In this document: positions 12,042-23,439 of the stretch, one piece after another
How the letters are laid out: each line of letters opens with the position of its first letter
How positions within the stretch are numbered: the first letter of the stretch is position 1
Origin: Amphiura filiformis
Taxonomy: Eukaryota; Echinodermata; Ophiuroidea; Amphilepidida; Amphiuridae
Reading direction: 5' to 3'
Assembly: GCF_039555335.1 (NCBI RefSeq)
Contig: NC_092647.1
Span: 18,946,946-19,010,945, forward strand
DNA length: 64,000 bases
Notes under the pieces: model-generated
What the model was told of the DNA's origin: nothing
The model's database searches: none
The model's input: only the letters and a program-made list of their open reading frames with translations
Made by a program: the position numbers and the translations under genes

Positions 12042-13094
12042 GTAAGTCCATATCAAATCAACCAGGGGTCCCCAGGTGACCCTCTCAGATTTTGATGAAA
12101 TTCCATCAGAATAATCTTTTGTGGCCATTATGAACCCATGCAAAAAATTGGCCTCATAGGCCATGTCGTTTTTGAGAAATGGCCCTTTGAAGTTTGGCCC
12201 AGTACCCCCCTTTTTGGCACTCGCGAGTGTCGTTGGTGATTTTTACCAACTTGGGTAGCTTATAACTTCTTGTTCTGAACAGATATAAAGCTGCAATGTT
12301 GCATTCTAGCTAACCTTATGTCATATTTTTAGAATCTGGCTCTAAATTTCAGATATCTGCTTTCCATTTAAAGTTATGAGCACTCAAAGTTGGTCATTTA
12401 TTCAACCGCAAGTGTGATTTTGTCATTTTGGGGGTCCCCTGGTGCCAAAAATATGTGGTCATATGACTCAAATTTCAATTCATGTTTCAACTGTCAACAT
12501 GGTCAACCATTGGTCAGAAAGAGGGGGGGGGGGGGCTCCAGCAAATTTTTACCCGAACCCAACTTCGGATACCGCCCATTCCTCCATTAATGGTTTGATT
12601 TGCTCAAACTTGCTTGTGGGCTTAGATATGTACCTATAGACAATGTATCTATGACATTTGAGTCATATGACCACATATTTTTGACACCAGGGGACCCCCA
12701 AAATGACAAAATCACACTTGCGGTTGAATAAATGACCAACTTTGGGTGCTCATAACTTAAAAAGGAAAGCAGATATCTGAAATTTAGAGCCAGATTCTGA
12801 AAATATGACATAAGGTTAGCTAGAATCCAAGATTGCAGCTTTATATCTGTTCAGAACAAGTTATGAGCCACCAAAGTTGGTAAAAATCACCAATGACACT
12901 CGTGAGCGCCAAAAAGGGGGGTCCGGGCCAAACTTCAAAAGGCCATTTCTCAAAAACGACATGGCCTATATGAAGCCAAATTTTTGTATGGGTTCATTGT
13001 GGCCACAAAAGAATATTCTGATGGAATTTCATCAAAATCTGAGAGGGTCACCTGGGAACTTTTCAGAAAATTGGTTGATTTGACATGGACTGAC
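12042..13094. mobile_element. 1.05-kb foldback element
   Basis: Two inverted arms of about 430 bp (12042-12475 and 12655-13094) around a spacer of about 180 bp. Left arm landmarks are AAATCAACCAGGGGTCCCC, CTCAGATTTTGATGAAATTC and GGGGGTCCCCTGGTG; the right arm gives their complements in reverse order. The corresponding flank of gene 5 (near 27213) lacks it. Short open frames here are arm artefacts. Confidence 0.75.
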
Positions 13095-13315
13095 GGAAAA
13101 ACACCTGTCAAAATTAGGCATCCCTTATTTTGAACCATCATGCATTTCCCACACTATGATGCCAACCGTATTCTCCATGTTAATTCTTCAACTTCTACAT
13201 TTCTGCAAATCTTTCAAATTTATTGTACAGAAATTCTTTTTTAAACAGGCACCAACCTTACAATAACGTACATTTTGGTGTCCAGTTCAAAGTTGATCTC
13301 AAGATACCACACAAT

Positions 13316-15106
13316 CTACTCCTGCATTGTTGACTTATCCTTTACATGAGATGCACACTTGCATGGTACTTTCATCATCCCAAGGTTGCGTTTGTCAAAT
13401 GTAAACACTTCTGAATTCAAGTCTTCTTTTAGTTCTTGAATACTTTCATAAAGTTCACCTGTCACTTCCTCTGCACTGACAATTGTGGGACTATCACTGT
13501 CAAAGTCACATATACATCTGTTTATTTGGTCTGGCTCTTGGTTTCTTCCTTCAGTGACAAGATAGCGAATACCCTTATAAACGTCAAAATATGAATATCT
13601 ATCTAAACTTTTATCAACAGAAACTTCTAACAATTCATTTGTGGCTGGTCTATAAAGTGCCATGCACTTTGAAAACTCCAAATCCACCATCACCACCATG
13701 TTGATTGGGGCCTTCAACAATTGCATTACCCATGAGCAATATATACCTTTTTTGCATAAATATAGTTAAGGCTGGGTGAAGGTATAGGTCATCTTCCATA
13801 ATTTCCCATGTTTTCCTGACTATACTATACCTTTCAATCATGTTCTTAGTTTGGAATAATTCATTTTCAGCTGTACCAAATAGATATATACTCTCATCAA
13901 ATTGATACATCCTGGGGAAGAGAAGGACTACAGGCATTGGAGGAAGAACAATCCATTCATTCTTCTCCGAATCGTATCTGAAGAAATTGTTTTTAGAAAG
14001 CCATTTTTGATACTTTGCTGCCATTTCAGGTTCCTTGTCATCAAAATAAACAGTATTATTGCCACCTGCCGCATATAAATGACCTGTATCAGAAACAATT
14101 ATTTCAATACCACTTGACTCTTCTTCTGATTCCAAATATGGACATTTCTCAGGTATATCAGCAAATTTAGTCAGCTCATAACATGATGTATTAGTACTGC
14201 ATTTTATTTTGATAGAACTAGCTTCATGATCTATGTGCAATTTAGCAGTAATAGTGTTTCTAGTCGCAAACAAATCACGGTGACTTCGGATCAATGGCGG
14301 TGAAGCAGTATCCTTGGTAACACTCAACTTGACAACCTCCTCCACCATTTCTTTGCATTCCAGTATTGCTAGTAACTCATCACCAAGGAGCGGTTTGAGT
14401 CTGTCAACTGGCACCAAGCCAAGACGTAACTTCTTCAGGAGATCAACTGCATGAACTTTACGCTGCTCCCAATCATACTTCAGCCACATCACTGTTCCTT
14501 GCAGAATCTGTTCCTCTGTCGTGGTGTCTGTCTCTATTTCTTCATTGCTTAAGATCTCCATCATGATGCTTATGCGGTGGAATTCTCAAGAAATACCTTT
14601 GATTTAACACACTTCAGAAAGTTCGGAATAATTTGTGCAATTTCTGACAGACTGGTGTGATTTCTTGCAATTGACCATATCTCATAACAGTCTTCAATAG
14701 TGAACTTATGTTTGATATCTCTCAAATACTTGGCACATAATTCTACTGCTTCAGTAAAAACCATGTAACAGGCCATTTTGAGAATATCCACAACATTTCT
14801 CAATGAGAGAGTAAAGTATCCTGTATAAGCAAAGTCCAAGATTTGGGCAAAGCTTTCTTCAGTTCCAGGAACAGTTATCTCATTCATTATGCTCTCTTGA
14901 AACCCTGATGTGAACATTCCTTGGAAGTAATCACTTGCACAGCTCAGAACTGCTTTGTGAGCAGGAAATCGTTCATCACCAACAATGATGGTGACATCAC
15001 AGAAGGCAGCCTGATGCCTTAACTGGTTAAGTCCTGAGGAGAGATGAGACAAGTGGGATGGGTCTCCCATTTGCTTTACACACTGGTCTTGTTCCATTCT
15101 TGCCAT
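13316..15106 (-). pseudogene. BTB-BACK-kelch gene 3, frameshifted
   Basis: Three open segments: 15106-14570 (BTB and part of BACK), 14564-13650 (rest of BACK and first blades) and 13726-13316 (last blades and C-terminus). In BACK, a 15-bp in-frame deletion removes five residues of the MYRSHVIQ block. Shortly after, near 14566-14572, two extra bases create a TAA. A second shift near 13675 lies at the Lys-Val-His codons before GTL. Its closest relative in the window is gene 5 (shared NTSCYELTKFADIP and the flanks). A minus-strand AATAAA at 13219-13224, about 100 bp past the stop, matches the one after gene 5. Confidence 0.87.
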
Positions 15107-15312
15107 CTTATCATCAACAAGAACACATGCAAGATGTTATCACAACAAACTGGCAACAGATAACATGCAGCAAAGTCACATCACGCACACAAGGACCAAG
15201 TTCACATGGATGTATAATTTGTCAAACATTGATGCGCTGTTCAATGACAGAGAAACTTAGTTACCTTGACAAGACACAACACATCTGATGACCTCATGCA
15301 GATTTGCTCCAA

Positions 15313-15436
15313 GATGGCAAAGAAAGTTTCTTGGTTTCTTGAGCTTACTTGTAAGTTAGAGTTGGTCAATCCTGAATTGTCCTATGATCTTTGGTTGGTC
15401 TTGGTTGTTGTCATAAAGCCACTTGAGTTATGATAT
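15313..15436 (-). pseudogene. SDHAF3 last-exon relic upstream of kelch gene 3
   Basis: On the minus strand the tract ATTTATACAG|ATATCATAACTCAAG marks the acceptor side, followed by decayed sequence ending near TTTGCCATC. It is nearly identical to the relic of gene 5. A donor-like CTTGTCAAG|GTAACT follows at about 15260-15275. It has no coding capacity left. Confidence 0.55.
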
Positions 15437-15907
15437 CTGTATAAATGTGGGGAAATAGAAGAAAAGAATGATTTTCAAGATTGATTTCTCTGCAAAGAAA
15501 ATTAGATTCTAGAAATGTATGCACCCATTGAAACCATCAATATATTTCTTATGCAAAATTACACCAATGAAGAACATGATTACACACCTCTGTCACAGCA
15601 GTTGATATTGAATTAAGAATTTTCTCGCTCTTAAAGGCCCATTCAGTGATTTGCTCATCTGGACAATTGTAAAAATCATCAAAATTTTGGTACCTTTGTC
15701 ATTGTCATAGATGTGCTGCTAGTGGTCCAGCCACTAATATAAATTAGCTACATGTATTTGAATGGGGCTTCAACTTCGCTCATGCTGCGGTTTTCTTTGT
15801 TTTTTTGCCAAATTTTTGATTTCAAAAATACCAAATGACAATTTGAATGACTGATCCTTCACTTTTAAACAATTTATATAAAATTATAATTATTTTTTGA
15901 CACTCTA

Positions 15908-16303
15908 GCTGGGATCACTGATGGGACTTTAAGGGCTCTCTAACCCACCTTTGCACAATTTTTTTTTTGAGACATGAGATACACCAAATTGGATTCTGAA
16001 TATAATGAATGTTCTTCTGATATCAAATAATTTTTTTTAAATTTGCAAATTGTATGATATTTACAAAAAGTTTACATTTTTGACATCATAGTCCTCAAAG
16101 TAAACCTTACAATCTAATGTGTACTTAAAGTGTACGTAGCTGCGATGAAAACCCGACTACATGTATTATATGAAAAGTTGGACCTTTTGTATTGAAGATA
16201 TACAGGTACATGAAATTTCCCAAAAGACTGAAAATTTTTAAGTCTTTTGGGAAACTTCAATACAAAAGGTCAACATTTAGGATTATATTATAAAGTCTAC
16301 CTA
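15908..16303. repeat. Foldback family F1, left part, interrupted
   Basis: Matches 30238-30660. It carries a perfect central palindrome at about 16221-16258 (TTTCCCAAAAGACT on both sides). Its right arm resumes at 19717 after the 3.4-kb insertion. Confidence 0.7.
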
Positions 16304-16575
16304 CAATCAAGGAAAAAGGTCCTTGGAACGCTTGGCACACTCTGTCGAAATTCCGTGCAAAATTTCTTATGTTCATGGAAATGACCTATATTGTGTTTGG
16401 GAAGAAACATGACATCTACAACAATGATTTACCCTTCCCTCTCCCCATCAAGCAATGTTGGAACACATTGGGGAACCGCTGAAGACATTGGCATTTCTCA
16501 ACATTGCACGGGGAGAGGGGGTGACAGTTTTCCGTTATTTACACGCAAGCGTTCCAAGACTTTTTTCCTTGATTG
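16304..16575 (+). mobile_element. 272-bp MITE, left copy in the composite element
   Basis: Has its own terminal inverted repeats of about 30 bp (CAATCAAGGAAAAAGGTCCT ... CCAAGACTTTTTTCCTTGATTG, written from each end). Nearly identical to 19443-19714, same orientation. The interior contains GGGGAGAGGGGGTGACAG. Confidence 0.75.
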
Positions 16576-17369
16576 TCTCTACCGAATGCAAAATATTTCA
16601 TCTAAATTTCGTTTTTGTCTCATAACTCAAAAACGGAATGTCGTATGAGCTTCAAATTGCACACGATTTGAGAGTGGATTATATGCTTTGTAATCATAAT
16701 AAAATTGTTGATAAAGAATTTGGTTTATTTAGGGAGTGGTCAATGGAAACACCCCTATGCTAAATTACTCACGTTTCTTAATCATGGCTCTAAAATGCTC
16801 TAAAATGTCGTTTTTGTCCATAACTCAAAAACAGAATGTTGTATGAGTTTCATATTGCACCAGATTTGAGAGTAGATAATACCCTTTTGAATCATAATAA
16901 AATTGTTGATAAAAATGTTGGGTTATTCAGGGAGTGGTCACTGAAAACACCTCCTATGCTAAATTACACAAGTTTCGTAATTATGCCCTCTACTGTAGTC
17001 AAATTTCGTTTTTGTCTCGTAACTCAAAAACACTACAAATACATTTTTTTTACAATATCACAATGTTTTGCAGCATGTTTCCAAAATATTTTCAATGTTA
17101 TCAAAACTTCAAACATTTTGCACCCTTTATGATATAACCCAACATGTAAATGTTTTGTCTAAAACTTGTGTTTGCTGAGTATAGGCATATATAAATGTTT
17201 TCTGGAAAACTTGTGTATGCTGAGTGTAGGCATATCTGAGCGAATCACAAAGATTATGATGTAACAATTTGAAACAACTCATTTCTGAATATTATTTCTA
17301 TTAAGACACGCTTTTGCGATGAGAAAAAACAAGAAAAAAACACACACAATTGAATATACTTTTAAAAAA

Positions 17370-17460
17370 AAGACCACCACTGGGACTCGAACCATTCACA
17401 TCGGTCAATAGTCAAAAGGTTATCAGTCTGAGGACTAATCCGCTTCGCCACGCTGCCATT
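17370..17460 (-). repeat. tRNA-derived SINE-like segment 1
   Basis: Minus strand carries an A-box-like TGGCGAAGCGG and, about 55 bases on, a perfect B-box GGTTCGAGTCC, the internal promoter of RNA polymerase III. The fold is not a convincing tRNA, so a tRNA-derived SINE or tRNA pseudogene is likely. A relative is at 18118-18200. Confidence 0.5.
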
Positions 17461-18117
17461 TCGCAATCGAGTAACAAGTTTTGTTCTTTTATAGTAGTCA
17501 GGTATCAGGAAAGTGTAAACTTGTATAGAGTGCCTGCACGAAAGGTCATGAGTTCAAATCATCCTCCAGACACGCTCCATAAGATATGCTAATGCATGGA
17601 ATACAAAGAATTACTTTGATCAAAAACAGTTAAACAAGTGATTGGTATTGTACTCCGTGCATTTGCATGTCCTCTGGAGCGTGTCTTTAGGATGGTTTGA
17701 ACTTTGTGATCTTCCATGCAAGCACCCTATAGTAGAAACTTCAAAATGTATCACTTTACCATAATGACAAAATGGTCCAAAATCGACATTTTATGTTTTT
17801 AGGCGCATCTCACGAGGCGTCACGTTAGATTTACATTTGCTATACCAATTGAAAATGTTTTATTGCAAAAGGAATGACACCTTGATCTCTTATATGAAAT
17901 TTGTTAACACTTTACCATTTTGAATTGAAATAAATATATATGCGTGTTTCATCATTTATAAAATTTGTTAACAGTTAAATTTACCAATTTGAATTGAAAT
18001 AAATACGCATAAACAACTCATTTCTGAATATTATTTATATTAAAATACGCTTTTGTGATGAGAAAAAAAACCAGAAAAGAAAAAAAGAAAACACCAATTG
18101 AATATAGTTTTAAAAAA

Positions 18118-18200
18118 GACCACCAATGGGACTCGAACCACATCGGTCAATAGTCAAAAGGTTATCAGTCTGAGGACTAATCCGCTCCACGCTGCCATTT
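18118..18200 (-). repeat. tRNA-derived SINE-like segment 2
   Basis: Degraded copy of 17370-17460: the B-box complement (GGACTCGAACCA) is present and the A-box region is shortened by deletions. The sequence that follows both copies (GTAACAAGTT.TGTTCTTTTAT) is shared. Confidence 0.45.
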
Positions 18201-19442
18201 ACATAAATCGAAGTAACAAGTTGTGTTCTTTTATAGTAGTCAGGTATCGGGAAAGTGTAAACTTGTATAGTAGAAATGGCAAAGTGTATCAGTTTACCAT
18301 AATGACAAAATGGTCCAAAATCGACATTTTATGTTTTTGAGGCCGCATCTCATGAAGCGTCACGTTCGTTTACATTTGCTATACCAATTGAGAATGTTTT
18401 AATGCAAAAGGAATAAAACATTGATTTCATATATGAAATTTGTTAACACTTTACCATTTTGAATTGAAAGAAATACGCATATATATTTATTTCAATTCAA
18501 AATGGTAAAGTGTTAACAAATTTCATATGAGAGATCAAGGTGTCAAGGTGTATTTTGTTATAAATAATATTCAGAAATGAGTTGTTTCAAATTGTTACAT
18601 CATAATCTTTCTGATTCGCTCGGATGTGCCTATACTCAGCAAACACAAGTTTTAGAGAAAACATTAATTTTACACGTTAGGTTATATCATAAAGGGTACA
18701 TAACGTTTTAATAACATTCAAAAAAACATTTTGGATAACATGCAGCAAAACATTGTGATATAGTACGAAAAATGCATTTGTAGTGTCTTTGAGTTATGAG
18801 ACAAAAACGAAAATTGACTCAGTATCATACAGAAGAGGGCCATAATTACAAAACGTGTGTCATTTAGCATAGGAGGTGTTGTCAGTGACCACTCCCTAAA
18901 TAACTCAACATTTTTATCAACACTTTTATTATGATTCAAAAGTATATTATCTACTCTCTAATCGTGTGCAATATGAAGCTCATACAACATTCTGTTTTTG
19001 AGTTATGGACAAAATTGACATTTTAGAGCAGTTTAGAGCCATAATTATGAAAAGTGTGTAATTTAGCATATGGGGTGTTTTAAGTGACCACTCCCTAAAT
19101 AAACCAAATTCTTTATCAACAATTTTATTATGATTGCAAAGCATATAATCCCCTCTCAAATCGTGTGCAATATGAAGCTCATACAACATTCTGTTTTTGA
19201 GTTATGGACAAAAACGACATTTTAGAGCCATAATTATGAAACGTGTGTAATTTAGCATATGGGGTGTTTTCGGTGACCACTCCCTAAATAAACCAAATTC
19301 GTTATGAACAATTTTATTATGATTGCAAAGTATATAATCCACTCTCAAATCGTGTAAAATTTGAAGCTCATACGACATTCCGCTTTTTGAGTTATGAGAC
19401 AAAAAGCGAAATTTAGATGAAATATTTTGCATTCGGTAGAGA

Positions 19443-19714
19443 CAATCAAGGAAAAAAGTCCTTGGAACGCTTGGCACACTCTGTCGAAATTCAGTGCAAA
19501 ATTTCTTATGTTCATGGAAATGACCTATATTGTGTTTGGGAAGAAACATGACATCTACAACAATGATTTACCCTTCCCTCTCCCCATCAAGCAATGTTGG
19601 AACACATTGGGGAACCGCTGAAGACATTGGCATTTCTCAACGTTGCACGGGGAGAGGGGGTGACAGTTTTCCGTTATTTACACGCAAGCGTTCCAAGACT
19701 TTTTTCCTTGATTG
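19443..19714 (+). mobile_element. 272-bp MITE, right copy in the composite element
   Basis: Same length and orientation as the left copy, with few substitutions. The inner junctions are mirror images: TCTCTACCGAATGC after the left copy and GCATTCGGTAGAGA before the right one. Confidence 0.75.
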
Positions 19715-19716
19715 TA

Positions 19717-19851
19717 GTTTACTTTGAGGACTTTTAAATGTTTATTTTTAATATCAAGGGGACATTCCCAGTACTCAGAATGCAATTTGGTGTGTCTGAT
19801 GTGCTCTCATGTCCCACAAAATATTGTGCAAAGGTGGGTGACCGAGTCCTT
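19717..19851. repeat. Foldback family F1, right arm after the insertion
   Basis: Continues the arm broken at 16303: GTTTACTTTGAGGACTTTTAAATG through GTGGGTGACCGAGTCCTTA, as at 30670-30815. Confidence 0.65.
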
Positions 19852-19959
19852 ATTATTACATGATCTGTTGGGAGTGGCCTTCTGTTCTTGTTTCTGTTCT
19901 GTTAATTTCCGGATTACCTCAATCGGCGACTCTCTTTGAAATTTACAACTCCTGTGTGG

Positions 19960-20410
19960 ACGATTAAGGTCATGTCTCCATGGTTACAGTTTGTTATTCC
20001 GCAAGGTTTTTCATTCAAAGTTTCAGTACTCTGCGGAAGGTTTGTTACTCTGAAGGAAGGGTCAATACTCCGAAGGCTCATCACTTCTAATGGTCATTAC
20101 TCCGAATTTACAGTAAGGCTTGTTATTCTGAAGGGTCATTATTCTGAATTTTTGGCAAGGATCGCTATTCCTAACAACCACCAAAATTTGAAGTATTGGC
20201 CCTTCGGAGTAACACCTAACAGGCCTTCACAGTCTTGACCTTTGGAGTGAAGGACTTTTGAAATAATGAGCTTTATTTTAAATTCTGAGTAATGACCCTT
20301 CGCATAACATAGTTTTTAACATACCTTCGGAATAACAACCTTTCGGAATAACAGTTCTTCGGTATAACAACTTGCCCCTATAGCCATCTTCCATAGGGGG
20401 TGACAGATTT
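19960..20410. repeat. Palindromic repeat of CCGAAGG/TTATTC motifs
   Basis: Many short copies of GTTATTC(C/T)GAAGG and its complement in both orientations; the end reads CTTGCCCCTATAGCCATCTTCC. The same unit lies at 30945-31237 and 31411-31500 in the flank of gene 5. Confidence 0.55.
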
Positions 20411-20676
20411 CAAATAAAATTATAAACTTACAAAATAAGAACACATTTTTAGATCTGTTTTTTTTCCCTAAATTAGGCAATATGCAAAGTTTATTTCTAC
20501 AGAAACATACAAAATATGTTGTTTTTAGAGAAAGAGAGCTACCAACCTTAAAAAATACAAGGATCTAATAGAGTCTGTCAACTGGCACCAAACCAAGATG
20601 TATCTACCAAGTTATTATTTTAAGCTCTTACTCGTACATTTTCAAATATCTTTTATAATAACACTAACCATATCTC

Positions 20677-21355
20677 TAACTCTAATCTTGAAACTACTCT
20701 AATCTTGAAACTAACTCTAATCTTGAAACTAACTCTAATCTTGAAACTTACTCTAATCTTGAAACTTACTCTAATCTTGAAACTAATTCTAATCTTGAAA
20801 CTAATTCTAATCTTGAAACTAACTCTAATCTTGAAACTAACTCTAATCTTGAAACTAACTCTAATCTTGAAACTAACTCTAATCTTGAAACTAACTCTAA
20901 TCTTGAAACTAACTCTAATCTTGAAACTAATTCTAATCTTGAAACTATTTCTAATCTTGAAACTAACTCTAATCTTGAAACTAACTCTAATCTTGAAACT
21001 AACTCTAATCTTGAAACTAACTCTAATCTTGAAAGTAACTCTAATCTTGAAAGTAACTCTAATCTTGAAAGTAACTCTAATCTTGAAAGTAACTCTAATC
21101 TTGAAAGTAACTCTAATCTTGAAAGTAACTCTAATCTTGAAAGTAACTCTAATCTTGAAAGTAACTCTAATCTTGAAACTAACTCTAATCTTGAAACTAA
21201 CTCTAATCTTGAAACTAATTCTAATCTTGAAACTAACTCTAATCTTGAAACTAACTCTAATCTTGAAACTAACTCTAATCTTGAAACTAACTCTAATCTT
21301 GAAACTAACTCTAATCTTGAAACTAACTCTAATCTTGAAACTAATTCTAATCTAA
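20677..21355. repeat. 18-bp satellite, about 37 copies
   Basis: Unit AACTCTAATCTTGAAACT. Because 18 is a multiple of 3, one frame is open throughout and would read a KLTLIL repeat; this is an artefact of the array, not a gene. Eight adjacent units at about 21030-21175 share GAAAGT instead of GAAACT, showing a local block expansion. Confidence 0.92.
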
Positions 21356-22407
21356 AAGGTGTTCAAAGGGGGGAAAATTATCAAAGAGTGAGGGTCTAGG
21401 GGTCCATTTCACTAGACGTTACAAAGCTTCGTAAGTAATTTGAGAATTGTTAATAGTGTAATGCAGTCATGTTATGCCAAAAAAATCTGGTTTGAAAAAT
21501 ATTAACCTATTTCATATTATAAGATCGTACATTATGACTTTAAAATTGGTTTTATTATAAAATGTTACACTTTGCTGGTAATAGTGTCATATACATACAT
21601 ACATACATCGATTTATATTGCGCCTATACAATTTTAGCTCTAGGCGCATTACAATAAGAAAGAAATAGCAATGACAAGAAATGGATCAAATTGGAAAAAG
21701 ATGGGTTTTTAAAAGCTTTTTGAAGCTGGCCAGTGTCGGCATGCTAGCAAAAAGGCATTGTCGTCACTACCGAACTCGAGGTGAACCAAAGAATAATACA
21801 GTTTAGCTTAGCATTGTATCATCATATATATGAACTCTGAAACATCGGAGCAGAATGTTGGAAATAAATCTAATACTGGAACTTACTTCTTGCAACTTGG
21901 CTATGTTGCATCTGGAACCACTAGACTTCATCAGGCAACTGTTCCGCTGGAGATGGCTAGGTATCGTCTAGATGGCCCATCCCATGCACAAGATAAGTTA
22001 AAGCGGAATCCTTCTTTCTTGTTAAGTGATGGTTGTTCAATAAGCGGCTGTGCAATAAATTTTCGAACGACTCACCAAAAATCGCTTGGCCCCCCTCTCG
22101 GCCCGCCATGAATTTTTTACCCTCCCCCAGGGCTCATTATTGCACAGCCCTAGCATGACCAGTCCAGTGGGTCAGAGTTATTTCCAAAATTCTGTTTACA
22201 ACTACTGGATGACTTAGAACATTTACACACATGACCTGAGCAATTCCAACAACTCCATTCTTTAAGAATGAACATTGATCTACAGATTCAGAAAATTGCA
22301 GCCAAATTTTCTGATATATCATCTAAACGTATTAAAAAGAAAAGAAATCATTAAAGCATGTTAAAAAACCCATCAAAAAAACAAACTTAAAATTCAATTT
22401 TAAAAGC
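21356..22407. other. Intergenic, no gene recognised
   Basis: Contains (ACAT)n followed by CGATTTATATTGCGCC near 21590-21625, which looks like a retroelement end, and a short inverted pair GTGCAATAA/TTATTGCAC at about 22049 and 22133. A 93-codon open frame at 21830-22111 has no family features. Confidence 0.4.
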
Positions 22408-22628
22408 TACCGTAAAACCCTGTCTACAAGCATATATAGTGTTTTTTATAAAAGCTTAATTAATTCGAAGCAAGCCTTAATATACCAATACAATAGACCG
22501 GTCTTAAAATAATACTTGTTTGTATTCTTGGATCCGTAATTTATTTGCTCAAACTCCATAATGGCGACTGGATTAATGTAGCTTTCATCAGAAGCACACT
22601 ATATGCTTGTAGACGGGGTTTTACGGTA
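22408..22628. mobile_element. 221-bp MITE
   Basis: Inverted ends TACCGTAAAACCC(T/C)GTCTAC continuing through AAGCATATA, perfect apart from one or two bases over about 34 bp. The interior is AT-rich and non-coding. Confidence 0.7.
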
Positions 22629-23394
22629 TGTGCATTCTTTTCTCTTCATATAACAATTAAATTCTGGTCACAACACAAAACATAACCTGTACTTGACACT
22701 ACATCAGGGGTTCTCAATTATATTTGCTTGTGGGCCATGGAGGGTCAAAATTATAAAGTTTTGTTTATCAGCCAAATACACCTTGTTTTGTTATGTTTAC
22801 TGTACAATTCAGAGCTGATCGAGGACCATCACAATTGGCTGGCTGCTCGGATCTCACCTATGAAGAACCCCTGCACTACATATTAAGCTGATTGACCACA
22901 TTTTTTTATGGTGCAAAAATGGTTTCATTGTGGTCTTGGTTAGAAATGTTTGAAATGCACATGTTTATCAAATTCTAGCCAATTCCAATGATGCTGTTCA
23001 GCATTTGTCCTTTTGATTCTTTGAATTGATGACCATTTTTGCTAATCTTTGAAATTCATAGTTCAAAATTTCTTTTACCAAAAAAGCTATACAGAGAAGT
23101 TTATGGGTGCCAAGTTTTTATGAGACATTGCAATCTACCATGTTCTCTAATAAATGCCCCAGGGCGTGACATTTTTGAAAGGGGGGGGGGCATTTATTAG
23201 GTCTTTTTTGCTTAAAAATCATGCCGAAACAACAAACTATGAACTTAGGATCAATGTCTTCTGGTTAACTTCTGGGTTTGCGATATCATTTTCAGCAATT
23301 ACAGACTGCGTGTAGACCGTGGTAATCTTAAACAAGATAGCATGGAAAATTCAGCATATTTTAAACATTTTGTTTGAAAAAAATGGTGGGGGCA
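22629..23394. other. Intergenic, nothing recognised
   Basis: AT-rich sequence with a G-run at 23180-23190. GGGGGCATTTATTAG occurs twice (about 23186 and 23388), a possible short dispersed repeat. Confidence 0.4.
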
Positions 23395-23439
23395 TTTATT
23401 AGAGGCGAAGCTACTGGAGAATATACGGTAGGCCTATAT

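Larger units (their letters stand above)
16304..19714. mobile_element. 3.4-kb composite TIR element, TA target duplication
   Basis: Starts CAATCAAGGAAAAA and ends with the complement TTTTTCCTTGATTG, flanked by TA on both sides (16302-16303 and 19715-19716). The paralogous locus near 30670 reads CTACCTAGTTTACTTTG with a single TA, so the whole unit inserted (or is missing) cleanly. Both ends are copies of the same 272-bp MITE in the same orientation. Between them an inverted repeat with arms built of ~170-200-bp units (AACTCAAAAAC.GAATGTCGTATGAG) surrounds a centre with tRNA-like repeats. No transposase is visible, so it is non-autonomous. Confidence 0.8.

Noticed and set aside
16836-17137. 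Open frames of 67-98 codons reading NHNKIVDK..GLFREWS in both orientations near 16.8 and 18.7-19.5 kb
   Set aside because: They come from the repeated units of the inverted-repeat core of the composite element, in several broken versions, with no recognised domain.
17370-17460. Functional tRNA gene on the minus strand
   Set aside because: A and B boxes are present but the anticodon stem does not pair and a degraded second copy lies inside the same mobile element; treated as tRNA-derived repeat.
20705-21355. 216-codon open frame of a KLTLIL repeat
   Set aside because: Pure product of an 18-bp satellite whose period keeps one frame open; no start context, no unique sequence.
21830-22111. 93-codon open frame
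   Set aside because: No family features; it runs into C-rich, repeat-like sequence and lacks exon context.
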